Part shown: positions 51,753 to 61,120 of the stretch, piece after piece
Position numbering within the stretch: position 1 is the first letter of the stretch
Layout of the letters: every line of letters begins with the position of its first letter
Source: Phragmitibacter flavus
GTDB lineage: Bacteria > Verrucomicrobiota > Verrucomicrobiia > Verrucomicrobiales > Verrucomicrobiaceae
Direction: 5' to 3'
Length of the DNA stretch: 64,000 bases
Assembly: GCF_005780165.1 (NCBI RefSeq)
Contig: NZ_VAUV01000009.1
Coordinates: forward strand, 62,001-126,000
Program-made: the position numbers and the translations under genes
Notes under the pieces: model-generated
What the model saw: only the letters and a program-made list of their open reading frames with translations
Database searches by the model: none
What the model was told of the DNA's origin: nothing

Positions 51753-52342
51753 TCGCGCGCATACGGTGTCGAGCCACGGATCGTCACCGGCGTCCCCAGC
51801 TTCACCACCGAGAACAGCTCGATCGCAAACCCCCGCGGCAGACGGATGCAACCATGCGAAGCCGGCAATCCCGGCTGAGGAATCACGCCCACATGCATTC
51901 CGATCCCGCTGTTGGTCAAACGCATCCAATACGGCATTTGCGCCCCCATGAACCGCCCCCCTGGCGGCACCGGATCACGGCCATTGCGCGCATCCGAATT
52001 CACTGTCGTGCCATACTCATCCTTGATCACCCCCCAAAGGTTCGAATGCTTGTCGACCACCTTCTCCAAAATCTTGAAACTCCCCGTCGGCGTCGCGTAT
52101 TTCGGCAACCCCGTCGCCAGATACGACCATCCTGCATCCTCGCCACCGATGGTCACATAAGCAATCTGCTCGTCGAGAACGATGTCCACCTTCACCGGCC
52201 CCTGCAACCCCTCACCATACCATTCATACAAAACCGGCTCAGCTTTTGGCAATACCGCCGCCACTCGCGACGTTGAAGCACAGGAAGAAAGCAGCATAGC
52301 CGCTCCCGCGAATCCCAACATTAGCCAATTGCCACTCATCAT
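51683..52342 (-). CDS. L,D-transpeptidase (YkuD domain) lipoprotein
   Basis: 219 residues from one of two adjacent ATGs (52342 or 52339); the longer frame to 52621 runs through the PQQ gene start. A lipobox-like LLSSC follows the hydrophobic signal 'WLMLGFAGAAML'. The YkuD catalytic motif is SHGCIRLP in 'PGLPASHGCIRLPRGFAIEL', with the conserved His in 'GIGMHVG'. It forms 3-3 cross-links or attaches lipoproteins to peptidoglycan. The last 20 or so residues after 'VTIRGS' are beyond the usual domain and form the overlap with hisI. Confidence 0.9.
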   Translation of the reverse strand: MMSGNWLMLGFAGAAMLLSSCASTSRVAAVLPKAEPVLYEWYGEGLQGPVKVDIVLDEQIAYVTIGGEDAGWSYLATGLPKYATPTGSFKILEKVVDKHSNLWGVIKDEYGTTVNSDARNGRDPVPPGGRFMGAQMPYWMRLTNSGIGMHVGVIPQPGLPASHGCIRLPRGFAIELFSVVKLGTPVTIRGSTPYARDYNLSRATGAVSSDAIVAMSTLR

Positions 52343-52421
52343 ATTCAGCCTCGCTCCTTGTTGATAACGCTGCCGACCATAGTCGCAAAACCCGAACTGC
52401 CAATTGGAAATAAACCATCTC

Positions 52422-54023
52422 ATGCAAGCCTCATGTAAAAAAATCCATCGTCGCGACACCCTTTTTGCGGGTTTTTTGCTCCTCTCCACCATCACCGCCG
52501 CCCAGGCCGAATGGAACCAGTGGCGCGGCAGCCAGCGCAACGGCATCTCCTCCGACACCACGCCCATCACCTCAACTTTCCCGAAAGACGGACCACCCGA
52601 ACTTTGGAAAAGCGAATCCATTCCCAGCGATCATGATGGCGGCCACAGCAGCCTCGTCGTCTCCGGCGACCACCTCTTCCTCCCCGTTGTCTGGCACACC
52701 GCCAACCCCTCCGAACAACGCCTCGTCGACGGCGAAGTCCTCGCCTCCCTCGGCCATCGCGGCACCAACCTCCTCGGACCCGAACTCACCGCCAAAATGG
52801 AAGCCGCCCGCCATGACATGCCGCGGCTCCGCGGCACCGCCCTTGATGAATGGGCCCGCACTTGGGTCAAAGAGAACTTCTCCGAAGAACAACGCCTCAT
52901 CCTCGGCTCCTGGGCCGAAGGCCGGTTCAAACAAGGCAAACAAGCCATCGACCTCGCCATTCTCGACCAGCTCAACAAGCCACCCAAAAAACCCTTCGAC
53001 AGCCCTGCCGAACTCAACGCCTGGCTCGATGAACTGAACCTCGATCCTTCCGTCCGCGAACGCTTCATCAAAGCCGTTCCCAACACCATCAAAAGCGCCG
53101 AAGATGTCGTCTTATGCCTTGATGCCAAATCCGGCAAAACCCTCTGGAAATTCAAGGCCGAAGGCCACCCCACCGGTCGCACCAACGCCTCCACTTGCGC
53201 CGTTGCCGACGACCGCGTTTACGCCGTTCTCAGCACCCACCTCTACGCCATCGACGCCAACTCCGGTGCCCTCATTTGGAAAACCCCCGTCAGCAAAAAC
53301 GGCAAAGGCAGCTCCCCCCTCTATGCCGACGGCAAAATCTACCTCCTCGAAGGCACCCTCATGTGCGTCAACGCCGCCGACGGCCAAATCCTCTGGACCA
53401 ACAAAGAAACCAAAGGCAGCAACTCCAGCCCCATCCTGTGGAAAACCTCCGACGGCCTCACCACCCTCGTCTGCCAGACCAACAATAATCTCACCGGCAT
53501 CGATCCCGTCACCGGCGAACTTCGCTGGAAAACCGAAGGTGGAGGCCAGTCCACCCCCGTCGCCCAGGACGATCATCTCGTGATCCTCAGCAGCACCAAA
53601 GGCGTTGCCCTCCGTTGCTACCAAGCCCAACCCAACGCCCCTCCAAAAACCCTCTGGACCCACGACTTCCTATCCTCCCGCTACAGCGCATCCCCCCTCA
53701 TCCACGGCGACGAAGTCTATCTCCTCGGCAGCAGCCGCCACCTCTGCCTCAACCTCGCCGACGGCAAAGTCCATTGGGAATCACAAGTCGAGTCCACCAT
53801 CTCCTCCCCCGTCCTCATCGACGGCAAATTGGTGATCATGGACAACAACGGCACCTTCCTCAACCTCCTCAAAGCCACCCCCGAAACCTACACCCCCCTT
53901 GGCCGCACCCGCATCAGCGCCATGTGGTGCCCCACCCCCACCCCCTGGCAAGGCCGACTCATCATCCGCAAGAAAGACCACGTCGCGTGTTACGACCTCC
54001 GAGAGGGAGGCAATGGCCAATAG
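52422..54023 (+). CDS. Secreted PQQ-type beta-propeller protein
   Basis: 533 residues from ATG 52422 (52404 is in frame too). Signal peptide ending TAAQA. The region after residue 220 is a row of propeller blades, each with a 'GKTLWKF', 'GALIWKT', 'GQILWTN', 'GELRWKT' or 'GKVHWES' phrase: the PQQ-like repeat. An N-terminal 'WNQWRGSQRNGIS' opens the fold, and a helical insert lies between residues 110 and 220. Such proteins are very numerous in this phylum and seldom bind PQQ; no catalytic assignment is made. Divergent from the L,D-transpeptidase gene. A REP copy follows directly. Confidence 0.88.
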   Translation: MQASCKKIHRRDTLFAGFLLLSTITAAQAEWNQWRGSQRNGISSDTTPITSTFPKDGPPELWKSESIPSDHDGGHSSLVVSGDHLFLPVVWHTANPSEQRLVDGEVLASLGHRGTNLLGPELTAKMEAARHDMPRLRGTALDEWARTWVKENFSEEQRLILGSWAEGRFKQGKQAIDLAILDQLNKPPKKPFDSPAELNAWLDELNLDPSVRERFIKAVPNTIKSAEDVVLCLDAKSGKTLWKFKAEGHPTGRTNASTCAVADDRVYAVLSTHLYAIDANSGALIWKTPVSKNGKGSSPLYADGKIYLLEGTLMCVNAADGQILWTNKETKGSNSSPILWKTSDGLTTLVCQTNNNLTGIDPVTGELRWKTEGGGQSTPVAQDDHLVILSSTKGVALRCYQAQPNAPPKTLWTHDFLSSRYSASPLIHGDEVYLLGSSRHLCLNLADGKVHWESQVESTISSPVLIDGKLVIMDNNGTFLNLLKATPETYTPLGRTRISAMWCPTPTPWQGRLIIRKKDHVACYDLREGGNGQ

Positions 54024-54027
54024 CGTA

Positions 54028-54053
54028 GGAGCGGCGGTCTCCAGGCCGCCGTC
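54028..54053 (+). repeat. REP-like sequence, single copy
   Basis: GGAG head, then CGGCGG-tctccagg-CCGCCG stem-loop and tc, 4 bases after the PQQ gene's stop codon and followed by a run of seven A. The same unit is found in the inverted pair at 54798-54859. It lies 25 bases from the 3' end of the RAYT gene. Confidence 0.8.
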
Positions 54054-54078
54054 AAAAAAACCAGCACCCACCCCCACC

Positions 54079-54759
54079 TCATTCACCCATCCCCTTGGCC
54101 AACTCCCCTTCCCAAATCCGATACTCCCCATCTCTCAACCCAGCCTTCGCCGGATTCCTTCGAATATAACGAACACAATTCGCAAGATGCTTCTCATCTC
54201 GAATCGCTCTATCAAAGTAATCCTTCTGCCAAACCGCCCCCACTTCCCCATTGACCTCATTCATCAAACGCGCTGTATAACTTTTCCAACTGCCGACCAA
54301 ATTCCCAATCACCTGCCCTGCCAACAGCTGAAAAAGCACGTGGACATGATTAGGCATGATCACCCAAGCCACCTGTCTGCAAAGACTGCCCTCGAAATAC
54401 CCCAACGCATTCGCCACCATTAAAGACACGCCCTCATCACGCAAACGGCAACTCCCCAAGTTCTGATCCAGCAACCGTTCCAACTTACGAGTAAACGCCC
54501 GTTGCACCACCTGCTCAACATCCGGAGTCATCATCTTCCGATAACTCGCCAACATGGCCAGCCTATGGTCATCAAGCTTCTGCATCACCTCTTTCGGCAA
54601 GGAGTCTGCAAGCCGAAAAGTCACAAAATAAAACATCCCTTCTCGTTGCCAGTGAGGCAGCCGATTCCTGCTTCGTTCAACCGGTTCGATTGAGCTATTA
54701 AGAAAAGCGAGCGGGGGCAACTCTTTCATGCCATCAGCATGAAATATCCCAATGATCAA
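54079..54759 (-). CDS. REP-associated tyrosine transposase (RAYT, Y1 HUH superfamily)
   Basis: 226 residues (ATG 54729 would give 216). The HUH nuclease signature is 'WVIMPNHVHVLFQLL', and the tyrosine lies in 'YIRRNPAKAGL'. 'MFYFVTFRLADSLP' and 'VWQKDYFDRAIRDEKHL' complete the family pattern. RAYTs cut and mobilise REP hairpins near their own gene. REP-like units with a GGAG head flank this gene on both sides (54028-54053 and 54798-54859), so the pairing is strongly supported. The gene appears intact. Confidence 0.92.
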   Translation of the reverse strand: MIIGIFHADGMKELPPLAFLNSSIEPVERSRNRLPHWQREGMFYFVTFRLADSLPKEVMQKLDDHRLAMLASYRKMMTPDVEQVVQRAFTRKLERLLDQNLGSCRLRDEGVSLMVANALGYFEGSLCRQVAWVIMPNHVHVLFQLLAGQVIGNLVGSWKSYTARLMNEVNGEVGAVWQKDYFDRAIRDEKHLANCVRYIRRNPAKAGLRDGEYRIWEGELAKGMGE

Positions 54760-54797
54760 TCAAGCCAATATTCAACCCCTCGCTCCAAAACACAGGA

Positions 54798-54859
54798 GGA
54801 GCGGCGGTCTCCAGGCCGCCGTCACCCATCAACCACGGCGGCCCGGAGACCGCCGCTCC
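54798..54859. repeat. BIME: two REP-like units in inverted orientation
   Basis: One REP (54798-54823) and its inverted copy (about 54834-54859), with a 10-base spacer. Each has a GGAG head and a CGGCGG/CCGCCG stem, and the inner loop differs at one base (tctccagg against tctccggg). Together they form one long hairpin that touches the nasC stop codon (54860-54862) and lies 39 bases from the RAYT start. Confidence 0.85.
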
Positions 54860-57076
54860 TCACCTCAAATCCTTCTCCACCCTCACCGCACAAAACTTAT
54901 AATTCGGCTGCCTGCTATACGGGTCCACCACCCCAATCGTCAGCTCATTCACCTGCGCATAATGCATCGGCAGAAAAACCTGCCCGCGCCCCACCGTCGC
55001 CGTCACCCGCGCCACCGCCTCCACCGTCCCACGTCGCGACACCACCCTCACCATTTTCCCATCGACCACCCCCAGGCCCTCCGCATCTGCCGGATGCACC
55101 TCCACCCACAACTCCTCCGAATACAACTTCCGTAAAATCGCCGACTTGCTCGTCCGCGTCTGCGTATGCCACTGCGCCGAAGTCCCCCTCCCCGTCAACA
55201 ACACCAACGGATACTCTTCGCTCACCTTCTCCGGCACTTCACGCGGCGTCTCAAACACCAACCTCGCACGCCCGTTCGCCGTAAAAAATAGCCCATCCTC
55301 AAACAACCTTCGTTCCTTCCCCACAACATCCCCATCCCCCGCCTTCAACGGCCACTGCACCCCACCCTCCCGCGCCAACATCGCATACCCCTCAATCCCC
55401 GAAATCTCACAAGGCTGACCCACCGACACTGCCTTCATTTTCTCAAACACCACCTCCGGCGACGTCCATCCACGAAACAACTCCCCACATCCCCAATACT
55501 CGGCCACCAACCGAAAAATGTGAAAATCCGCCAGCGCCTGCCCCGGCGCCCGGCTCACCTTCCGCCCCAACCCGAACCGCCGCTCCGAATTAATAAACGT
55601 CCCCTCCTTCTCTCCCCAACCCGCCGCCGGCAACACCAAATCCGCCAGCTGCGCCGACTCCGTATTCCCAAACATGTCCTGCACCACAAAAAAATCCAGC
55701 TTCCCCACCAGCTCCTTAAACCGCTTCTGATTCATCCACGAATGCGCCCCATTCGTCGCCACCATCCACAAGCCCTTGATCTTCCCCTCACCAATCCCCT
55801 CAATGATCTGATCATACGCCCAGCTCCCCCGATCCGGAATCCGCCCCACCTCCATCCCCAGCGCACCCGCCACCTTTTCGCGATGCTCCGCCTTCGTGAA
55901 ATCATGCCCCCCCAATAAGTTCGTCGTGTTCGAGAACAACCGCGATCCCATTGCATTACACTGACCCGTGATCGAATTCGCCCCCGTCCCGGGCCGCCCC
56001 ATGTTCCCCGTCATCAACGCCACATTGATGATCGCCTGCGCCGTCCGCGTCGCCTCATGACCCTGGTTCACCCCCATCGTCCACCAGAACGACACCCGCT
56101 TCCCATTCGCCACCGTCCGCGCAAACAACTCAAACTCCTCCGCACTCAAACCCAACACCTCCAAATGATCCGCAAATTCAAAATCCTTCAAAAACTCCAC
56201 TAACTCAACATACCCATCCACATGCCTCTCCACATACTCCAAGTCCACCCTCCCATTCACCACCAACCAATGCGCCAAACAATAAAACAACACCAAATCC
56301 GACTTAGGCTTAATGGCTAAGTGCTGCGTCGCCGCCATCGCCGTCTCTGTCTTTCTCGGATCAATCACCACAATCTCCGGTCCGTGTCGATTCCGCTCCA
56401 CCCGCTGCCACATGATCGGGTGGGCAATGCACGGATTCGCCCCCACAAACACCAGCACATCACTCTCCTCAAAATCCGCATAGGTATACGGCGGCGCATC
56501 AAACCCAAAACTCTCCTTATACGCCGTCACCGCCGTCGCCATGCACTGCCGCGTATTCCCATCCCCATGCACCATCCCCATCCCAAACTTCGCCAGCGCC
56601 CCTAAAAAAAACATCTCCTCACACATGATCTGACCCGTGCTCAAAAACGCCACCGACTCCGCCCCATGCTGATCCATGATCGCCCCAAACCTCCGACAAA
56701 ACACCTGCAACGCCTCATCCCAATCCACCGCATTCCCATCCAGCATCGGCACCACCGCCCGATCCTTCGCCCCCAGCGGCGTCAACGCCTCCCAACCCTT
56801 CGGACACGCCATCCCCAAGTTCACCGGATAACTCGAATCCGCCGTCAAGTTGATCGCCTGCCCCCGCTCATCCACATGCACCTTCAACCCGCACCCCGTC
56901 GAACAAAACCCACAAACCGAAGTCACCGTCCCATGCGGCGTCATCCTCAACGGCACATTCCCAAACCCAAACTTCCCCGGACTCTGCACCAGTTCTCTAG
57001 TCATCGGCCCATCCAACGACCTCAACAAGCCCGGCAACTTAAAATCGAGTCTCCTCTTCATCTTCGTCTTCATCAA
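54860..57076 (-). CDS. nasC: Assimilatory nitrate reductase catalytic subunit (NasC/NarB type)
   Basis: Molybdenum bis-MGD enzyme that reduces nitrate to nitrite. 738 residues. A [4Fe-4S] site is formed by Cys 55, 58, 62 and 91 ('[12 protein letters not shown]', 'GMACPKGW'). The core has '[20 protein letters not shown]', '[20 protein letters not shown]' and '[20 protein letters not shown]'; the C-terminal MGD-binding domain has '[19 protein letters not shown]'. There is no Tat signal, so it is cytoplasmic. Its ATG overlaps the stop of the DmsBC-like gene. That gene pair and the siroheme enzyme define the pathway. Confidence 0.93.
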   Translation of the reverse strand: MMKTKMKRRLDFKLPGLLRSLDGPMTRELVQSPGKFGFGNVPLRMTPHGTVTSVCGFCSTGCGLKVHVDERGQAINLTADSSYPVNLGMACPKGWEALTPLGAKDRAVVPMLDGNAVDWDEALQVFCRRFGAIMDQHGAESVAFLSTGQIMCEEMFFLGALAKFGMGMVHGDGNTRQCMATAVTAYKESFGFDAPPYTYADFEESDVLVFVGANPCIAHPIMWQRVERNRHGPEIVVIDPRKTETAMAATQHLAIKPKSDLVLFYCLAHWLVVNGRVDLEYVERHVDGYVELVEFLKDFEFADHLEVLGLSAEEFELFARTVANGKRVSFWWTMGVNQGHEATRTAQAIINVALMTGNMGRPGTGANSITGQCNAMGSRLFSNTTNLLGGHDFTKAEHREKVAGALGMEVGRIPDRGSWAYDQIIEGIGEGKIKGLWMVATNGAHSWMNQKRFKELVGKLDFFVVQDMFGNTESAQLADLVLPAAGWGEKEGTFINSERRFGLGRKVSRAPGQALADFHIFRLVAEYWGCGELFRGWTSPEVVFEKMKAVSVGQPCEISGIEGYAMLAREGGVQWPLKAGDGDVVGKERRLFEDGLFFTANGRARLVFETPREVPEKVSEEYPLVLLTGRGTSAQWHTQTRTSKSAILRKLYSEELWVEVHPADAEGLGVVDGKMVRVVSRRGTVEAVARVTATVGRGQVFLPMHYAQVNELTIGVVDPYSRQPNYKFCAVRVEKDLR

Positions 57077-58638
57077 TGCATCTCCCTCCAGGAATTCGAA
57101 ACCATCCTTGGTGACTCCACCGCCACAAAAAACAAATGCCGCTCCAGCACCTGCGCCATCACCGTGCTAAGCACCGACCCCGTCGCCCACCACGCCGCCA
57201 ACCCACCCGCATTCACCATCCCCATCAACCCCAACAACGTCGACACCCCAAACAACACCGCCCTCGCCCTCACCACTCCACCTTTCAACTCCACCATCTT
57301 CCGCGCCGACCGATGATTCTCATGCCCCTCATCCATCAACGCCCCCCGCAACCTCAACCGATCCCGCACAAACAACCCCGTCCTCACCACCGTCGCCGCA
57401 AACCCCAAATGAATTGCCAGCAACGACGGCCCCATCCAACCCATCACCGCCGCCCCACCCGCACACCCCAACAACAACCCCGTGCCAAAAAAACTCCAGG
57501 CCGTGCTCCCCAAATTCCACAACACCCGCCGCGTATCCGCATACACCATCACCGAACAAAACACCCCCACCACCCCCACCAAAGCCGCCGCCCCCGTGGT
57601 CCACCCACCCGGAAAAACCGCCGCCAGCAACCCCACCATCAAAAACCCACCAAACACCACAATCTCCCTGCTCAACCACGACTTCCTCAATCCAAGAAAA
57701 CAGCGCCAAGCCCGCATCGGCTGACCCAAATGCAACACACTCAACCCAATCCCAATCCCCAACACCCCCACTGCCAATCGATTCCCCCACTCCATCCCAC
57801 CGGCCACCGGCAACAACAACCCCACCCCAAACAACCCCATCGCCATCTGCGTCAAAACCAACATCCACGCCAGCGGCCAATGCGCATCCTCCAATCGTAA
57901 CTTCGCATCTCCAAAATCCCGCGCCCCCTGCGGCACCACTCTATCTGAAACATAACTCGTCGTCGGCTGCGTATAACTCGAATCAAAAGCCGTCGGCAAC
58001 ATTCTTACCTTGCCCATTCCCCCCTGATCCACGATCCGGATCGCAATCGCCTCACTCGGACAAGCCTGCACACAAGCCGGAGCCTCCCCCACCGCAAGCC
58101 TTTGCGAACACATGTCGCACTTCCTCACGATCCCCTTCTTCGAATTCCACTTCGGCACATCATACGGACACTTCATCACACAATACGAACACCCGATGCA
58201 CTGATCATCCAGATGCCGCACAATCCCCGTCACGTCATCTTTCTCATAAGCCAATACCGGACACCCATTCGCACACGCCGGATCCACACAATGATGACAA
58301 GCCGTCGTCACCGTCTGCACGTAAGGCTGCATCCTCGTCCCCACCAGCATCCCCACATCCCGCCAGCTCTCCTCCTCATCCAACCCATTCAACGAATGAC
58401 ACGCCACCACACAAGCCTTGCACCCCGTGCATTGATCCAAGTTCACCTCAAACGCAAACTGATGCCCCACCCCCGGCTTCCCCATCGGCATCAGCTTCTT
58501 ATAAAATCTCTCCTGCGAAGGCACTCCCGCCTGCTCCTCATGCCAGTCACTAAACCGCATCACCGCAGTCCCCAATGAACCCTGCTGCTTCAGCAACTCA
58601 TCTACCAAAGATACGCGATGTTCTAGTAAGTTACTCAT
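57073..58638 (-). CDS. Fused four-cluster ferredoxin / DmsC-type membrane subunit
   Basis: 521 residues from ATG 58638 (58716 is in repeat DNA). Residues about 60-195 hold four [4Fe-4S] Cys groups ('[11 protein letters not shown]', '[13 protein letters not shown]', '[11 protein letters not shown]', 'CDMCSQR...CVQACP'), as in DmsB/NrfC. From about 250 to the end there are eight membrane helices of the DmsC/NrfD type ('[20 protein letters not shown]', '[17 protein letters not shown]'). A single polypeptide thus links quinol oxidation at the membrane to an iron-sulfur chain. With NasC coupled downstream by ATGA, it is most likely the electron donor and anchor of the nitrate reductase. Confidence 0.9.
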   Translation of the reverse strand: MSNLLEHRVSLVDELLKQQGSLGTAVMRFSDWHEEQAGVPSQERFYKKLMPMGKPGVGHQFAFEVNLDQCTGCKACVVACHSLNGLDEEESWRDVGMLVGTRMQPYVQTVTTACHHCVDPACANGCPVLAYEKDDVTGIVRHLDDQCIGCSYCVMKCPYDVPKWNSKKGIVRKCDMCSQRLAVGEAPACVQACPSEAIAIRIVDQGGMGKVRMLPTAFDSSYTQPTTSYVSDRVVPQGARDFGDAKLRLEDAHWPLAWMLVLTQMAMGLFGVGLLLPVAGGMEWGNRLAVGVLGIGIGLSVLHLGQPMRAWRCFLGLRKSWLSREIVVFGGFLMVGLLAAVFPGGWTTGAAALVGVVGVFCSVMVYADTRRVLWNLGSTAWSFFGTGLLLGCAGGAAVMGWMGPSLLAIHLGFAATVVRTGLFVRDRLRLRGALMDEGHENHRSARKMVELKGGVVRARAVLFGVSTLLGLMGMVNAGGLAAWWATGSVLSTVMAQVLERHLFFVAVESPRMVSNSWREMH

Positions 58639-58645
58639 GAAAAAC

Positions 58646-58766
58646 AAATGACCAAATCGCAATGTCCAATGCCCAATAAAAATCCCAACGTCCAATGCCA
58701 AACCCAAAGCCCGCAATCGTCATTGCTCATTCCCTTGGTCATTGGACGTTGGTCATTGGTCATTGA
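58646..58766. repeat. CAATGACCAA-type composite element, copy 2
   Basis: Fills the gap between nirA and the DmsBC-like gene. Phrases caaatgaccaaat, aatgtccaatgcccaa and atcccaacgtcc match the 51162-51289 copy, and the right half has the inverted theme (cgtcattgctcatt, ttggtcatt). The nirA stop codon TGA lies inside the element (read from caaTGAcc). Confidence 0.7.
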
Positions 58767-60526
58767 CTCCACACTTCCTGCAACTCCCCCACCGTCCTCC
58801 GATTACAAAACTCCTGAAAGCTCTCCTCCCCCTCCCGCTTCGCCAGATAGCCCTTCAACATCGCCTCCAGCGTCCCTCCCAACGACTCAAACGGCACCCC
58901 CGTAAACACCTGTCGTCCTATCTTCCGATTCTCCCCAAACCCGCCTCCCACCGTAATATGATAGCCTTCTCCCGACTCACTCTTCACCTTCGTCCCCAAC
59001 AACCCGATGTCCCCCATGAAATGCTGTGCACAACTATGCGCACACCCCGTGAAATGAATGTTCACCGGCTTGTCTAACTTTACCCGCTTGTCCATATAAC
59101 TCATCATCGCGATCGCATGCCCCTTTGTATCAGTCGCCGCGAACTTGCAATAGCGATTCCCCGTGCACGCCACAAACCCACTCTTCAGTGGTGACTCCAC
59201 GGTATCAAACCCCGCCCGCTGCAACGCCTTGCAGGCACTCGCCACAAACGCATCCGACACATTTGGAACAATAAAATTCTGCCACACCGTCAACCTCACC
59301 TCACCCGTCCCATAACTGTCCGCCACATCCGCCATCCGCTCCAACTGACGCGCCGTCAACTGCCCCACTGCCACCGCCACCCCGATATAATTCAACCCCG
59401 CCTGCTTCTGCGGATACACCCCCACATGCGTATGCCCCTGCTGCGAAAACTCCCTCGCTAACAACGCCTTCGAATCCTCCTTCACCCGTAACAACTTAAA
59501 CCCGCCCAACGCCTCCACATCGTCCAGAAACCCTTCAAGCCCACGTCCCTCCACCAGATACTTCAAGCGCGCCTTCTTCCGATTCGTCCGATCCCCATCT
59601 CGAATAAACACCCTAACAATGGCCAGGATCACCCGATTTAACTCCTCCGGCTTCACCAAAACCCCCCAATCGCTCGCAAAGGTCTGATGTCCCGTCACCC
59701 CACCCAGACAAATCCGAAACCAAACCCCCGGCTTTATCCCCTCCTCATTCACCCCAATCCTCACCGCCGTCGCCCCAATGTCATTGGTATCTTCCACACT
59801 CCCCACCAACCCACCGCCATCATAGGCAATGTTGAACTTCCGCGGCAAATCATAAAACTCTTTGCTCGAAATCACAATCGTCGCCAGCTCATTCACAAAC
59901 GGCCGAACATCAATTAATTCATACGGATCATAACCCGCACAAGGGTTCATTGTAAAGTTCCGCAAGTTATCCGCCCCCGCCCCCCGCGAGTGCAACCCAC
60001 AAGCCTGGATCCGCCGCAAAACTTCCGGACAATCCTTCGGCTCAATCAAGCGAATCTGAAAATTGTTTCGCGTAGTAATCTGAATATATCCCGTCGTCAG
60101 TTCCCTCGCAATCGATGCCAGTTCTCTAAGTTGAAACGACTTTACCACCCCGCCAGGAATCCGCAGTCGGCACATATACCCATCCTTCACCGGATTCAGC
60201 CAGAACAAGCCATTCCACTTATGCCGAAACACAAAGTCCGTCTCCGGCTTCGCATTCCACCGCGCATCAATCGTCAACTGATCCATTGCATCAAACGGAT
60301 GCAGATCATGTTTGATTCGCTCCTCCCTAGTCAACTCATCCGAGTTCGGCCCCGGAGGGGCAGCCTCTCCCACCGGTGCCGCCGCCATATCCCCAAAACT
60401 TACCCCCTTCGCATTCAATGCCGCAAAGAACCCCTGAAGATACTGCTTTTGCTCCGACGAAAAATCGTTCATCCCCGTGGCCGGAATGCCTTCGCTTGAT
60501 CTGTTGGTTGAAAGTGCTACACTCAT
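58760..60526 (-). CDS. nirA: Ferredoxin-type siroheme nitrite reductase (NirA family)
   Basis: Reduces nitrite to ammonium with six electrons. 588 residues from ATG 60526; ATG 60472 (MNDFSSEQ...) is the more natural start because it leaves room for a promoter. Two NIR_SIR ferredoxin-like halves and two NIR_SIR domains: 'TGYIQITTRNNFQIRLIEPK', 'HSRGAGADNLRNFTMNPCAG', 'CLGGVTGHQTFASDWG'. Siroheme/[4Fe-4S] ligands are Cys about 456 and 462 in 'VACTGNRYCKFA' and about 497 and 501 in 'HFTGCAHSCAQHFMGDIGLL'. A sulfite reductase role is possible in principle, but the nasC neighbourhood favours nitrite. Confidence 0.92.
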   Translation of the reverse strand: MSVALSTNRSSEGIPATGMNDFSSEQKQYLQGFFAALNAKGVSFGDMAAAPVGEAAPPGPNSDELTREERIKHDLHPFDAMDQLTIDARWNAKPETDFVFRHKWNGLFWLNPVKDGYMCRLRIPGGVVKSFQLRELASIARELTTGYIQITTRNNFQIRLIEPKDCPEVLRRIQACGLHSRGAGADNLRNFTMNPCAGYDPYELIDVRPFVNELATIVISSKEFYDLPRKFNIAYDGGGLVGSVEDTNDIGATAVRIGVNEEGIKPGVWFRICLGGVTGHQTFASDWGVLVKPEELNRVILAIVRVFIRDGDRTNRKKARLKYLVEGRGLEGFLDDVEALGGFKLLRVKEDSKALLAREFSQQGHTHVGVYPQKQAGLNYIGVAVAVGQLTARQLERMADVADSYGTGEVRLTVWQNFIVPNVSDAFVASACKALQRAGFDTVESPLKSGFVACTGNRYCKFAATDTKGHAIAMMSYMDKRVKLDKPVNIHFTGCAHSCAQHFMGDIGLLGTKVKSESGEGYHITVGGGFGENRKIGRQVFTGVPFESLGGTLEAMLKGYLAKREGEESFQEFCNRRTVGELQEVWSQ

Positions 60527-60529
60527 AAA

Positions 60530-60778
60530 ATGATCGAGTTTGATTGGAGTGAATGCCCCGCTGTGTGGCGCGATCCCGAAAGGATGGGCGGCCTCTGGTG
60601 CTTCGACCAAACCAGGCTTCCGATTTCATACTTGTTTGAAAATCTTGGGCGCGGCGTCACCTTGGAAGAGTTCGTTGACTGGTATCCGCCCGTCACGATG
60701 GAACATTGCCGGGCAGTGCTCGAGTTCGCCGCGCAACGATCTGCAGAACGCGGGATCCCTGAGCTAGCCTCGGCATGA
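60530..60778 (+). CDS. DUF433-type antitoxin (VapB45-like)
   Basis: 82 residues, DUF433: 'DQTRLPISYLFENLGRGVTL' followed by 'EEFVDWYPPVTMEHCRAVLE' is the family's short winged-helix pattern (GTR-xP-V with yP-lt-e). Antitoxins of this type are encoded before a DUF5615 PIN-like toxin. The stop overlaps the next start by 4 bases. The ATG is only 3 bases from the longer nirA start on the other strand. Confidence 0.85.
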   Translation: MIEFDWSECPAVWRDPERMGGLWCFDQTRLPISYLFENLGRGVTLEEFVDWYPPVTMEHCRAVLEFAAQRSAERGIPELASA

Positions 60779-61095
60779 GGATTATCCTCGACAACTGCAC
60801 ACCTGCACCACTCCGCCGCCATCTGGTTGGCCATGAGGTCACACTCGCCGCCCAACGCGGCTGGGCCGCCCTCTCCAATGGCGACCTCATCAAAGTCGCT
60901 GAATCCGAGTTCGATCTCCTGATCACCTGTGATCGCAATCTCCGGTATCAACAGAACCTGACAGGAAGAACCATCGCCATCCTTGAACTCGGCGTCCAAC
61001 AATGGCCGGATCTGAAGCCCTTGGCGCCAATGGTAGCACAGGCGGTCGATACCATCAGTCCAGGTCAATACCTCATCATCCTCGAAAGAGAATGA
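60775..61095 (+). CDS. DUF5615 PIN-like toxin (VapC45-like)
   Basis: 106 residues. 'MRIILDNCTPAPLRRHLVGH' and 'FDLLITCDRNLRYQQNLTGR' are the conserved blocks of the Mut7-C/DUF5615 RNase-like family, with Asp residues expected to bind metal. Together with the DUF433 gene it forms a type II toxin-antitoxin operon of the VapBC45 kind, coupled by ATGA overlap. It is inserted on the plus strand between two minus-strand nitrate genes. Both genes look intact. Confidence 0.85.
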   Translation: MRIILDNCTPAPLRRHLVGHEVTLAAQRGWAALSNGDLIKVAESEFDLLITCDRNLRYQQNLTGRTIAILELGVQQWPDLKPLAPMVAQAVDTISPGQYLIILERE

Positions 61096-61120
61096 ATTCA
61101 TCCCGTTAAGAATTCGAAAG

